Source: Chryseobacterium sp. VAUSW3 (lineage in GTDB: Bacteria > Bacteroidota > Bacteroidia > Flavobacteriales > Weeksellaceae). Taken from it: a stretch of 64,000 nt of DNA. The position numbers and the translations under genes were made by a program. The notes beneath the pieces are model-generated. The model worked only from the letters and a program-made list of their open reading frames with translations, did no database searches and was not told the origin of the DNA. The DNA is taken from positions 868,001-932,000 of the forward strand of contig NZ_NIUY01000001.1 in the NCBI RefSeq assembly GCF_002205795.1. Direction: 5' to 3'. Shown piece after piece: positions 34,225 to 42,948 of this stretch (positions are counted from its first letter, which is position 1; the number at the start of each line of letters is the position of its first letter).

Positions 34225-35007
34225 TTATTGGGTTAATGTTTTTGTTCCCACATTATTAACCTGTCCGTAAACCACTGTTACACCCGCTTGATTTTGATCA
34301 ACATAAGGCGTAGTTGCATCAGCATCAAATGAAACGGTGTAAGTGTTTGCCGGCAATCCTTTAAACATGTAAAATCCGTCTGCCAGATTTGGTAATGCGG
34401 TTGCGATGGTATCGTTAGCCGGCGAAATTACATGAACCTGTGCATTGGCAGCCTGTGGAAGAACATATCCTTTGATTTGTCCATCAGTAAGTTCACTGAA
34501 AGCTCTGATTACCGGTTTCAGCGCATAAGTTCCGTTACCTCTTTTTACGATGGAACGCGCAGCATCAAAATCAATCCATACGTTGTAAGCTCCATTTTCT
34601 TCTAAGGTCTGGTTCCAGTTGAACTTCAGGCCGCTTTGCATTGAAGAAGGAGTTTCCAATGGATATGTTACACCGTTTTTAACAACGGAGTTGTTTGGTC
34701 CCAATACAAGTCTCATTTGTTTAACTGCTCCTGCAGGAAGTTCGGCTTTTGCCAGAAGAACATCCATTCCGTTTCTAAAGTCTAAAAGGTTATAGACGCC
34801 TGGAGTATTTACGCTCAGCGAATTCCATCCATTATTGGTGTTGAATTCAATTTTCTGAACGTCGATATTCACCTTGTCATAAAGTGCAGGTGCGTCGGTG
34901 AGTCTTACATTAACAGAAGCTGAGCCGCCTCCTGCCGTTGCATCATCTGTGCATGATGACAGTGATAATACTGCCACGATTGCTGATAATAACTGTAATT
35001 TTTTCAT
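34225..35007 (-). CDS. DUF4382-domain lipoprotein
   Basis: The 260-residue protein has a lipoprotein signal with Cys19 (LSSCTDD). The acidic pair after the cysteine resembles the surface export signal described for Flavobacteriia lipoproteins, so it may be on the outer face of the cell. A DUF4382 beta-sandwich (about 30-170, starting VNVRLTDAPA) is followed by a carboxypeptidase-regulatory-like sandwich (about 175-260, with GYVLPQAANAQVHV and FKGLPANTYTVSF). Function unknown. Single gene, with a stem-loop on each side. Confidence 0.87.
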   Translation of the reverse strand: MKKLQLLSAIVAVLSLSSCTDDATAGGGSASVNVRLTDAPALYDKVNIDVQKIEFNTNNGWNSLSVNTPGVYNLLDFRNGMDVLLAKAELPAGAVKQMRLVLGPNNSVVKNGVTYPLETPSSMQSGLKFNWNQTLEENGAYNVWIDFDAARSIVKRGNGTYALKPVIRAFSELTDGQIKGYVLPQAANAQVHVISPANDTIATALPNLADGFYMFKGLPANTYTVSFDADATTPYVDQNQAGVTVVYGQVNNVGTKTLTQ

Positions 35008-35091
35008 AACTTTTTATTAATTAAATGTTTTCGGCTTTTTTGACCTCTTCAATAACGATACCAAGCTGAAAAAATTATATGAATTTAACAT

Positions 35092-35128
35092 AAAAAAATC
35101 TGCACCGAATAATAAGTGCAGATTTTTT
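35092..35128 (-). terminator. Terminator of the bacilliredoxin gene
   Basis: Arms AAAAAATCTGCAC and GTGCAGATTTTTT around a 10-base loop; it also has T on the plus side, so it can work both ways. Confidence 0.8.
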
Positions 35129-35147
35129 ATTGTAATTAAAGGATATT

Positions 35148-35558
35148 TTAGCAGTACTCGTCATAGGCAGCCTGCAGGTTGGCAGCAATGGCTCCGGCAG
35201 GATTTCCTTCGATATGATGTCTTTCAAGCATGTGAACTAACTCTCCATCTTTGAAAAGCGCTACACATGGAGAACTTGGCGGGAACGGTGCCAGGAATTT
35301 TCTTGCTTCTGCTACCGCATCTTTATCGAAACCTGCAAAAACAGTGGTTAACTGATCAGGTTTTTTATCTCCGGTTAAAGAAAAAATCACCCCCGGTCTT
35401 GCTGCTCCTGCTGCGCACCCGCAAACAGAGTTAATCATCAAAAGGGTAGTACCTTCTTTTTTAATTGCGTTAGCTACTTCTTCAGGAGTGGTTAAATCCT
35501 GGAATCCTTTATCGGTAAGCTCAGCCTTCATCGGCATTACTAATTCTTCTGGATACAT
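35148..35558 (-). CDS. BrxA/BrxB-family bacilliredoxin
   Basis: The 136-residue thioredoxin-fold protein has the CGC redox motif (Cys46-Gly-Cys48) in SVCGCAAG, the YphP/YqiW signature, and a C-terminal cysteine (YDEYC). Bacilliredoxins remove bacillithiol from oxidised protein thiols. Whether this organism makes bacillithiol cannot be read from the window, so the partner thiol is inferred. Single gene with a TAnnTTTG box 42 bases upstream and its own terminator. Confidence 0.93.
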   Translation of the reverse strand: MYPEELVMPMKAELTDKGFQDLTTPEEVANAIKKEGTTLLMINSVCGCAAGAARPGVIFSLTGDKKPDQLTTVFAGFDKDAVAEARKFLAPFPPSSPCVALFKDGELVHMLERHHIEGNPAGAIAANLQAAYDEYC

Positions 35559-35600
35559 ATAAAAAATTATTTATGGTTAAAATTGAGACTTTTCTCACTG

Positions 35601-35608
35601 CAAATTTA
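35601..35608 (-). promoter_or_regulatory. Minus-7 promoter box of the bacilliredoxin gene
   Basis: On the minus strand TAAATTTG matches TAnnTTTG, 42 bases before the ATG. Confidence 0.6.
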
Positions 35609-35684
35609 ATGAATTTCGTGCACTAAATTTCATTCATAATGAGCATCAAAATCATTCCGAAAATCAATTTTTGTCTTTTTGTCA

Positions 35685-35715
35685 TAAAAAACCCGGAGCA
35701 TGTAATGCGCCGGGC
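35685..35715 (-). terminator. Terminator at the end of the division/cell-wall cluster
   Basis: On the minus strand GCCCGG pairs with CCGGGT, with inner GCAT/ATGC pairing, followed by a run of six T. It lies 42 bases after the yqeY stop and marks the end of the cluster. Confidence 0.85.
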
Positions 35716-35756
35716 TTCAATCAAATCGATATGCAAAGGTTGAATATCCGTTGTTT

Positions 35757-36203
35757 TTAGGAGAGTAATTTCTTAGCCATTTCGGAAATGCTTTTTCCAT
35801 CGCTTTTTCCTGTAAGTGCTTTACTGGCAGCTCCCATTACTTTTCCCAGGTCTTTGGCGCTTTGTGCACCGGTTTCGGCAATGATTTTTTTCATTTCCGT
35901 TTCTAGTTCTTCCGCAGAAAGCTGCTTGGGAAGATATTTTTCGATCACTTTCATCTGTGCTTCTTCTACTTCGGCAAGATCAGCTCTGTTCTGTGCAGTA
36001 AACTGTTCGTAAGAATCTTTGCGCTGCTTTATCATGCGCTGTAAAATAGCAATTTCCTGTTCCGGCGAAACTTCGGCGCCTTTGGCCTCGGTTTTTAGCA
36101 ACATGATCTGAGATTTTACGGCACGCAGAGAATCGAGTGCTACTTTGTCTTTATCTTTCATGGCGGTTTTTATCGCCTCGCTGATGGTAAGTTCCAAGCT
36201 CAT
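35757..36203 (-). CDS. GatB/YqeY-domain protein
   Basis: The 148-residue protein is all YqeY: an N-terminal helical part (about 1-90) and the small C-terminal domain shared with the tail of GatB (about 95-148, with GKVMGAASKALTGKSDGKSISEM). Stand-alone YqeY may interact with tRNA or amidotransferase partners, but its role is not established. It starts 2 bases after ftsZ and is the last gene before the terminator, so it is transcribed with the division genes. Confidence 0.92.
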   Translation of the reverse strand: MSLELTISEAIKTAMKDKDKVALDSLRAVKSQIMLLKTEAKGAEVSPEQEIAILQRMIKQRKDSYEQFTAQNRADLAEVEEAQMKVIEKYLPKQLSAEELETEMKKIIAETGAQSAKDLGKVMGAASKALTGKSDGKSISEMAKKLLS

Positions 36204-36205
36204 AA

Positions 36206-38041
36206 TTAATCTACGTCTTTGTTTAGAAATCTGTTTTCGCGAACCTGCATTCTACCGTTGTTTTCTGCAAGAAAATTATTTATTTTCTGTTCAGAAGCAT
36301 TACCGTTTTCAATGGTAATATTTTTTCTGCGGAAGGCCGGAACTGTTTCAAAATCGTTTTCAGATTCTGTCGTCTGGTATCTGGAGTTGAATTCCCGGAG
36401 TTTGTTTCTTCTTTCAATTATTTTATCATTCGGAGCGACTTTACTGATGAAGGTAAAATCATCAGAAGTTTCCAATTTTGTTGTCTGCTGTGGCTCTTCT
36501 ATGGTTTGCTGCACCTTAATTTCGGTTTTCTGAACCGGCTGTTCCTTGATTTCTGCTTTAGGTTGTGGTGTCTCAACTTTCGGCTCCTCAATCGGTTCGT
36601 TTACGAAAAAACTGAATTCCATTGGTTTTTCTTCAGTAAATGAAGTGTTGTTGGTTTCAGGTGCTTTTTCGGTCGGTGTATCTTCAGTTTCAAATTTGAA
36701 AGAAACGGATTCGGTCGCGTCATACTGATCTTCGAAAGAAAATAAATCCAGTTCCTGCGGCTCGTTGATGTTGAAAGTCTGATCTGGATTGGATTCTTCA
36801 TTCAGGTCGAAGAAACGCATTTCGGTGGCCGTATCATTTTCGGCAGCGGTTTTTTTCTCGGCAGTTTTTGCGGAGAACTGTGGCGTCTGGAAATCGTCTT
36901 CATCATCTAAAACGAAAAGGCTCTTTCTGGTAAAATCTTCTCTTGTAATCTCTTCTTTTTCAGCTTTTTGTTTGAAAGGAGATTCTGGTTTTGAAGGCGC
37001 CGCCATGGTATCGGTAAGAGAAAATTTAATTTTTTCTGAAGTGCCTGAATGCTTGTGGTTATCTTTCGCAAATCCTGTTGCAATAACAAGTACGCTTACT
37101 GCGTCGCCCAGTTCTTCATCGGTTCCCACTCCGAAAATGATATCAGCAGTATTTCCTGCCTCTTTCTGGATGTGGTCCATAATCACGCCGATTTCGTCCA
37201 TGGTAACTTCTTCGGAACCACTTCTGATCAAAAGAAGAACGTTTCTTGCGCCCGTGATTTTGTTATCATTCAATAAAGGAGAGTCGAGTGCTTTTTTCAC
37301 AGCTTCTTCGGCCTTGTTTTCGCCGGAAGCAATACCGTTCGACATTAAAGCCGTTCCTGAATTCTGCAAAACAGATTTTGCATCACGGAAGTCGATGTTT
37401 ACATCAAAATATCCTGTAATTACTTCTGCCATTCCTTTTGCAGCGTTTGTCAACACTTCGTCAGCTTTAGAGAATCCTGATTTGAAACCAAGATTTCCGT
37501 ACTGCTGGCGCAGTTTATCGTTGTTGATAACGATAAGGGAATCCACGTTATTTCTAAGTTTTTCCAAACCTAAATCGGCTTGCTCCAGCCTTCTTTTTCC
37601 TTCAAAACTAAAAGGTACGGTAACGATTCCTACGGTAAGAATTCCCATGTCTTTCGCCACTTTTGCAATCACAGGAGCTGCACCGGTACCGGTTCCGCCG
37701 CCCATTCCTGCGGTGATGAAAACCATTTTCGTATTTTGTCCCATTGAAGCTTTAATGTCTTCAATACTTTCGATAGCAGCTTTTTCACCTACTTCAGGGT
37801 CTGCACCAGCGCCCAAACCTTCGGTAATGGTTACCCCAAGCTGAACTTTGTTGGCAACGGGGTTGTTATCCAAAGTCTGGGAATCGGTGTTGCAGATTAC
37901 AAAATCTACTCCGTGAATCCCTCTTTCATACATGTGCTTCAATGCGTTGTTTCCGCCGCCGCCAACTCCGATAACCTTTATAATTGATGAATTTCCCTTT
38001 GGCAAATCAAATGAGAATCCTGGTGTGTTCATATTTTCCAT
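36206..38041 (-). CDS. ftsZ: FtsZ, tubulin-like division GTPase
   Basis: The 611-residue protein forms the division ring. GTP-binding GGGTGTG lies at residues 114-120, with the N-terminal GVGGGGNNA (25-33) and the T7 loop NIDFRD that completes catalysis in the next subunit. The globular domain ends near residue 330. A very long acidic, Glu/Pro/Thr-rich linker follows to about 565. The conserved C-terminal peptide for FtsA contact, VPAFRRKN (about 567-574), is not at the end: 37 more residues follow. It starts 19 bases after ftsA and yqeY follows after 2 bases. Confidence 0.98.
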   Translation of the reverse strand: MENMNTPGFSFDLPKGNSSIIKVIGVGGGGNNALKHMYERGIHGVDFVICNTDSQTLDNNPVANKVQLGVTITEGLGAGADPEVGEKAAIESIEDIKASMGQNTKMVFITAGMGGGTGTGAAPVIAKVAKDMGILTVGIVTVPFSFEGKRRLEQADLGLEKLRNNVDSLIVINNDKLRQQYGNLGFKSGFSKADEVLTNAAKGMAEVITGYFDVNIDFRDAKSVLQNSGTALMSNGIASGENKAEEAVKKALDSPLLNDNKITGARNVLLLIRSGSEEVTMDEIGVIMDHIQKEAGNTADIIFGVGTDEELGDAVSVLVIATGFAKDNHKHSGTSEKIKFSLTDTMAAPSKPESPFKQKAEKEEITREDFTRKSLFVLDDEDDFQTPQFSAKTAEKKTAAENDTATEMRFFDLNEESNPDQTFNINEPQELDLFSFEDQYDATESVSFKFETEDTPTEKAPETNNTSFTEEKPMEFSFFVNEPIEEPKVETPQPKAEIKEQPVQKTEIKVQQTIEEPQQTTKLETSDDFTFISKVAPNDKIIERRNKLREFNSRYQTTESENDFETVPAFRRKNITIENGNASEQKINNFLAENNGRMQVRENRFLNKDVD

Positions 38042-38060
38042 AGTATTTGTATTTTTTTAG

Positions 38061-39434
38061 TTATTCAACTTCTTCAAAGAATTTTTTTACGCTTTCCATA
38101 ATTTTCTGGCCGATGGTGAGTTTGTTGCGTCTTTTTTCTCCAGACTCTGCAATCACCTGTTCTTCTGTTCTGAATTCAGGAGTTTCGGTAATTTGTGCTG
38201 AAGTTTCCTCTTTTGCAGGAACTTCATTAACAACTTCTTGCGGTTTCGGCTGTTCAGGGCTGTGTTTTTTATCGCGGATTTTTAAACTTTCCATTAAAAG
38301 ACCGATGGAAGTTGCGTATTCCGGACCTTTAAGAAACTGGTTTTTGTCGTTGGCCACATATTCATTAGAAAACCCGATACGGCTGTCGAAACCTGTGGTA
38401 TAGTTTGCGAGTTGTCTAAGGTTTTTAAGGTTAGAACCGCCACCTGTTAAAACGATGCCTGCGATGAGTTTTTTCTTCTGCTCAAAAGCGCCATAAGCCT
38501 TCAGTTCGGTATTTACCATTTCTAAGATTTCCTCAACCCTCGCATTTACTACATGCGCCAAAGTTTTCAGCGAAATCTCCTTATCAGGTCTGCCGTGAAG
38601 CCCTGGAATGGTAACGAATGTGCTGTCTTTTTCCATCTCCGGCATTGCAGAGCCGAATTTTACTTTCAGTTGTTCTGCGTGTTTTTCGATGATTGAACAG
38701 CCTTCTTTAATATCATCGGTAATAATTCCGCCACCGTATGGAATTACACAGGTATGACGAATGATATTGTCTTTGAAGATTGCGATATCAGTAGTTCCAC
38801 CGCCAATGTCTACAATAGCCACACCCGCTTCTTTTTCTTCTTTAGTCAATACAGATTCGGAAGAAGCGAGAGGTTCGAGGGTTAAGGATTCCATTTCCAG
38901 GCCAGCTTCACGAACGCATCTTGCGATATTTCTGATGCTTCCCATTTGGCCTACAACAACGTGGAAGTTGGCTTCCAGACGTTTGCCGTGCATGCCGATG
39001 GGTTCCTGGATTTCTCCCTCAGAATCAACCTTATATTCCTGGGGAAGAACGTGAATAATTTCCTCACCCGGAAGCATTACCAGTTTTTTAACCTGTTCTT
39101 TCAGTTTTTCGATATCGTCTTCCGTGATATACTGATCGGGATGATCCCTCATGATATAATCTGAATGCTGTAATGACCGGATGTGTTTGCCGGCAATACC
39201 AACTGTAACTTTGTGAATAGCTACGCCTGAACTGGCTTGCGCCTCGGCTACGGCAGTTTTGATGGACTGTATGGTCTGGGAAATATTGTTCACAATTCCT
39301 TTATGAACGCCCAGGCTTTTCGCCTTTCCAACGCCGAGAATCTCAATTTTACCGTGGGCATTTCTTCTACCGACAATCGCCACAATCTTTGTGGTTCCGA
39401 TGTCGAGGCCTACTGAATACTCGTGATTTTTCAT
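38061..39434 (-). CDS. ftsA: FtsA, actin-like division protein
   Basis: The 457-residue protein ties FtsZ to the membrane. The phosphate-1 motif GLDIGTTKIVAIVG lies at residues 9-22, and the SHS2 insert and the phosphate-2 GGGTTDIA and adenosine GGGSNL motifs are present. The C-terminus carries a long linker (about 380-435) and ends in a basic amphipathic membrane-targeting helix (GQKIMESVKKFFEEVE). Length is slightly above the usual 420. Located between ftsQ and ftsZ with 20-base gaps, the standard order. Confidence 0.97.
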   Translation of the reverse strand: MKNHEYSVGLDIGTTKIVAIVGRRNAHGKIEILGVGKAKSLGVHKGIVNNISQTIQSIKTAVAEAQASSGVAIHKVTVGIAGKHIRSLQHSDYIMRDHPDQYITEDDIEKLKEQVKKLVMLPGEEIIHVLPQEYKVDSEGEIQEPIGMHGKRLEANFHVVVGQMGSIRNIARCVREAGLEMESLTLEPLASSESVLTKEEKEAGVAIVDIGGGTTDIAIFKDNIIRHTCVIPYGGGIITDDIKEGCSIIEKHAEQLKVKFGSAMPEMEKDSTFVTIPGLHGRPDKEISLKTLAHVVNARVEEILEMVNTELKAYGAFEQKKKLIAGIVLTGGGSNLKNLRQLANYTTGFDSRIGFSNEYVANDKNQFLKGPEYATSIGLLMESLKIRDKKHSPEQPKPQEVVNEVPAKEETSAQITETPEFRTEEQVIAESGEKRRNKLTIGQKIMESVKKFFEEVE

Positions 39435-39454
39435 TGATATGTCGATTTGATTTT

Positions 39455-40432
39455 TTACTCTATTTTAACTTTTGTTTTGGGCTTTGCAGCCGGTTTAGAA
39501 GTGGCAGTTTTAGGCTTGGAAGTCTCTTTCTTTGCCGTTGTTTTTACTTCTGTTTTAGGTTTTGAAACGCTGACTTTAGGCTTCTCCTTTGGTTTTGTTT
39601 CCGGTTTTTTGGCGGCAGGCTGCAGAGATTCTTTTTTAATTGAATTTGCTGCTGAAGGCGCTTTCGCCAATTCTTTGCTGCCCACTTTCATCATACTGTC
39701 GTTTTCTTTGAAATACGGATTCAGCGTGGTAACGATCTGGTTATCGTACTTTACCGATATCTTTGTGTATTTCTCCGGTTCCTGATAAACAAGGTGTTTC
39801 TCCACGAAGGTTTTAAAACCTTTAACCTTCAGATTTATATTTTCCAGATTACCTATTTCTACCTTATAATTTCCCTGGCTGGTAAGTAAATTATAATTTT
39901 CTTTTTCTTTGGAAATGCCGATGAAATATTTTTTACTAAATTCGTCGCGGTCGATTTTGTTGACCAGTTCAGCCAGTTTTATATATTCAGATTTATCAAC
40001 GTCGCCGGTAACCAACATGCAGGGGAACGAATAATTTTTGGAGATTGGAAATTCTGTTCCCTTTCCGTCCACATAAAAGTCATTTCCGTTTTTGTTCAGC
40101 CGGAACGCGGGGACTCTCTGCTTAATATCCAGATGCAGGTTGCCGTTCAAATTCAAATATACATTGGCACTGTCAACCGCCGGTAACTGGTTGAGTTTTT
40201 TCTCTAATTCCGGGATGTTGATGTCGCCTATTCGTTTTTCAGGATTCGATTTTTTTACGATTTCCCTGATGTCTTTTTCATCAATGAAATAAACGGGATG
40301 TTTGGTTTGGATCAGATTAACCGAAACTTTTTCCATGGATTTATTATTGAATCTTTTCAACGAAAAACTCAGTAGAAATCCGAAAATGATTACTGTTATT
40401 AATATTTTTAATATTCTGAATTTGTTTTTCAT
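39455..40432 (-). CDS. ftsQ: FtsQ/DivIB division protein with Lys/Pro-rich tail
   Basis: The 325-residue protein has one N-terminal membrane segment (about 8-25) and the periplasmic POTRA/FtsQ region (about 35-235). It links early and late division proteins. From about residue 262 on, the protein is low-complexity, rich in Lys, Pro, Ala, Ser and Thr (for example KPETKPKEKPKVSVSKPK) and strongly basic, ending VKIE. FtsQ usually ends soon after the beta domain. The basic tail would lie in the periplasm. Position between murC and ftsA supports the call, as sequence alone is weakly conserved. Confidence 0.9.
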   Translation of the reverse strand: MKNKFRILKILITVIIFGFLLSFSLKRFNNKSMEKVSVNLIQTKHPVYFIDEKDIREIVKKSNPEKRIGDINIPELEKKLNQLPAVDSANVYLNLNGNLHLDIKQRVPAFRLNKNGNDFYVDGKGTEFPISKNYSFPCMLVTGDVDKSEYIKLAELVNKIDRDEFSKKYFIGISKEKENYNLLTSQGNYKVEIGNLENINLKVKGFKTFVEKHLVYQEPEKYTKISVKYDNQIVTTLNPYFKENDSMMKVGSKELAKAPSAANSIKKESLQPAAKKPETKPKEKPKVSVSKPKTEVKTTAKKETSKPKTATSKPAAKPKTKVKIE

Positions 40433-40454
40433 TGTTTAATTCTAAACTGTTTTT

Positions 40455-41813
40455 CTATTTGCCCGAAAGCCATTCTACAATTCCGTCGTATAAAGTGTCG
40501 ATATTTCCGGCTCCTACTGTTAATAAAACATCGAAATTTTTTTCTTTAATCCTGCTGAAAGCATCTTCTAAAGTCGAAACTTCGCGAGTTTCCAAATTTA
40601 TTTTTTCCGACAGCCAAGATGAGGTTACTCCTTCGAAATTTTCCTGTAATTCCCTCGCCGGATATATATCCAGCAGAATAAGTTCATCAGCTTTATCTAA
40701 ACTTTCTGCAAAACCATCCGCAAAATCTCGGGTTCTGCTGAAGAGATGCGGCTGGAAAACCACCAAAAGTTTTTTCTCCGGGTAAAAGGTTTTGATGGAA
40801 CCAATTACCGCGTTGAGTTCTGTGGGATGATGCGCGTAATCGTCGATATAAATTTTTCCGTTTTCGAAACGGTGTTTGGTATACCGTCTTTTAATTCCTT
40901 TAAAATTGGCAATTCCCTGTTTTAAAGTTTCGAAATCAACGCCTAAATTATGAAGGATCGCAATAGCAACCGTGGCGTTCTCTACATTGTGAATTCCCGG
41001 AATTTCCCATTCGAAATCATTAACCTCTTCGGTTGGCGTGTGAAAATCGAAATATATTTTATCGCCGATTTCGCGGATATTGTCTGAATAATAATCAGCT
41101 TCCTCATTCACCGCATAGCTTTTGGCATTTCTGCCGATATTGATTCCTTTTCTTACAAAAAGCTGATTATCTGCCGGAACCAGATTTGCAAAATCTTTAA
41201 ATCCCTCTTCAATCGTGGCTTTATCACCGTAAATATCCAGATGATCAGCGTCTGTTGAAGTAATTACCGCCCAGTCCGGAGAAAGGTTGAGGAAACTTCT
41301 GTCGTATTCATCGGCTTCAACCACCGATATGTCACTTCCGTTGTACAGAAAATTCGATTTGAAATTCTCTGCAATTCCACCTAAAAAAGCTGAAAACGAA
41401 AGATTGGCTTCTTTACAGAGATGCGCTACTAAGGAAGAGGTTGTGGTTTTTCCGTGCGTTCCTGCAACAGCAATACACGCGGTATTTTCAGTAATTAAAC
41501 CCAGAACTTTTGCTCTCTTCAGCACCGTGAATCCATGACCGTTGAAATGGTTTAAAATTTCGAGCTTTTTAATGGCAGGTGTGAAAATTACCAGCGTATT
41601 TTCCGGATTTAAATGATTAGTTTCCTCAGAAACCACATCTTCAAAAATAATATTAATTCCTTCTGAGATTAAAGCAGACGTAATTTTTGTCGCGGTTTTA
41701 TCGTAACCCATCACTTTTTTTCCGGATGCATTGAAATAACGCGCCAAAGCGCTCATTCCGATGCCGCCGATGCCTACAAAGTAGAAGTTCTGATATGTTG
41801 ATAAAGCTTTCAT
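40455..41813 (-). CDS. murC: MurC, UDP-N-acetylmuramate--L-alanine ligase
   Basis: The 452-residue Mur ligase adds L-Ala to UDP-MurNAc. Motif GTHGKTTTSSL (about residues 117-127) binds ATP phosphate, the N-terminal GIGGIGMSALARYF is the UDP-substrate fold, and YDDYAHHPTEL is the C-terminal signature of MurC. Length is normal. It starts 5 bases after murG and 22 bases before ftsQ in the cluster. Confidence 0.97.
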   Translation of the reverse strand: MKALSTYQNFYFVGIGGIGMSALARYFNASGKKVMGYDKTATKITSALISEGINIIFEDVVSEETNHLNPENTLVIFTPAIKKLEILNHFNGHGFTVLKRAKVLGLITENTACIAVAGTHGKTTTSSLVAHLCKEANLSFSAFLGGIAENFKSNFLYNGSDISVVEADEYDRSFLNLSPDWAVITSTDADHLDIYGDKATIEEGFKDFANLVPADNQLFVRKGINIGRNAKSYAVNEEADYYSDNIREIGDKIYFDFHTPTEEVNDFEWEIPGIHNVENATVAIAILHNLGVDFETLKQGIANFKGIKRRYTKHRFENGKIYIDDYAHHPTELNAVIGSIKTFYPEKKLLVVFQPHLFSRTRDFADGFAESLDKADELILLDIYPARELQENFEGVTSSWLSEKINLETREVSTLEDAFSRIKEKNFDVLLTVGAGNIDTLYDGIVEWLSGK

Positions 41814-41818
41814 CTCGC

Positions 41819-42931
41819 TTAGAATTTGATGTTTAAAGTGGATAAGATTTCAGTTACAATTTCCTGCGCTGCGTTGGGTTTCGCGAAGAAATCCAGGTTT
41901 GCTGACATATCCTTCCTCAGTTTTTCACTTTCGCAGATTTCCATGAGTGTAGGCCAGAATTTCTCCTTCATTTCTGTGTCTTTCACCATTCTGGCTGCAT
42001 TTTTTTCTACCAGAGTCATCGCATTTTTAGTTTGATGATCTTCCGCCGCAAAAGGAAATGGAACCAGAAGCACCGGTTTTTTTGCAACTGCCAGTTCAGA
42101 GATTGCAATGGCGCCGGCTCTTGATACGATAATATCTGCTGCAGAATAGGCAAGCTCCATGTTTTTAATAAACTCAGCAATCTGAATGTTTCTGTTCTGT
42201 TTGGTTTCTGTGTCGGCTAAGATATTTTGGTAATCGGTTTTTCCGGTTTGCCAGATCAACTGAAAATCTTTTTCTATGATTTCATCTAAATGTTCTTTCC
42301 ACGCGTTATTCAGCGTTCGGGAACCTAAGGAACCGCCTACGGAAAGGATGGTGAGTTTATTTTTGTCTAAACCTGCTTTTTCTTTGGCGACATCACTTTC
42401 AATTAAGTTGGTAATGATGTTTTTACGGATCGGATTTCCCAGAAAATATGTTTTTGTTCCGAGGAAAAATTTCTCCATATCGGGATATGCGGTAAATACT
42501 GCCTTCGCACGCTTTGCCAGAAAAGTATTGGTCTTTCCCGGAAGGGAATTCTGTTCCTGAACAAAAATAGGTACGCCAAGCGCTGAAGCCATAAATAATG
42601 CCGGTCCACTTGCAAAACCGCCGGTTCCTACAGCGAAATCGGGTTTAAAATCTTTAATTTCTTTCCTTGCTTTTGCCAGACTTGAAACAACTTTGAAAGG
42701 TAAACCGACATTTTTCAGAAGGTTCCCCCGGTCGAATCCTGCGATGTTTAAACCTATGATTTTATAGCCCGCTTGCGGAACTTTTTCCATTTCCATTTTG
42801 CCGTTGGCTCCGATGAACAAAAATTCAGCCTCCGGAAATCTTTTTTTAATTTCGTCGGCAACAGCGATAGCCGGGAAGATGTGTCCACCTGTTCCGCCGC
42901 CGCTCATTAAAACTTTTATCTTCTTGTTCAT
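41819..42931 (-). CDS. murG: MurG, lipid II-forming GlcNAc transferase
   Basis: The 370-residue GT28 enzyme adds GlcNAc to lipid I at the inner face of the membrane. The acceptor loop GGGTGGHIFPAIAVA lies at residues 11-25, and donor-binding SRAGAIAISEL (about 264) and PFPFAAEDHQ are visible. Normal length. It lies between ftsW (17 bases) and murC (5 bases), consistent with the role. Confidence 0.97.
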   Translation of the reverse strand: MNKKIKVLMSGGGTGGHIFPAIAVADEIKKRFPEAEFLFIGANGKMEMEKVPQAGYKIIGLNIAGFDRGNLLKNVGLPFKVVSSLAKARKEIKDFKPDFAVGTGGFASGPALFMASALGVPIFVQEQNSLPGKTNTFLAKRAKAVFTAYPDMEKFFLGTKTYFLGNPIRKNIITNLIESDVAKEKAGLDKNKLTILSVGGSLGSRTLNNAWKEHLDEIIEKDFQLIWQTGKTDYQNILADTETKQNRNIQIAEFIKNMELAYSAADIIVSRAGAIAISELAVAKKPVLLVPFPFAAEDHQTKNAMTLVEKNAARMVKDTEMKEKFWPTLMEICESEKLRKDMSANLDFFAKPNAAQEIVTEILSTLNIKF

Positions 42932-42948
42932 ATTCTAAAAACCGCACT

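Noticed and set aside
36789-37844. Antisense open frame of 351 codons opposite ftsZ
   Set aside because: It is rich in Ser, Phe and Val in a way expected from the complement of ftsZ codons; no promoter or family match.
39447-39785. Antisense open frame opposite the ftsQ tail
   Set aside because: It arises from the low-complexity Lys/Pro coding of ftsQ and reads as repetitive Gly/Phe/Val.
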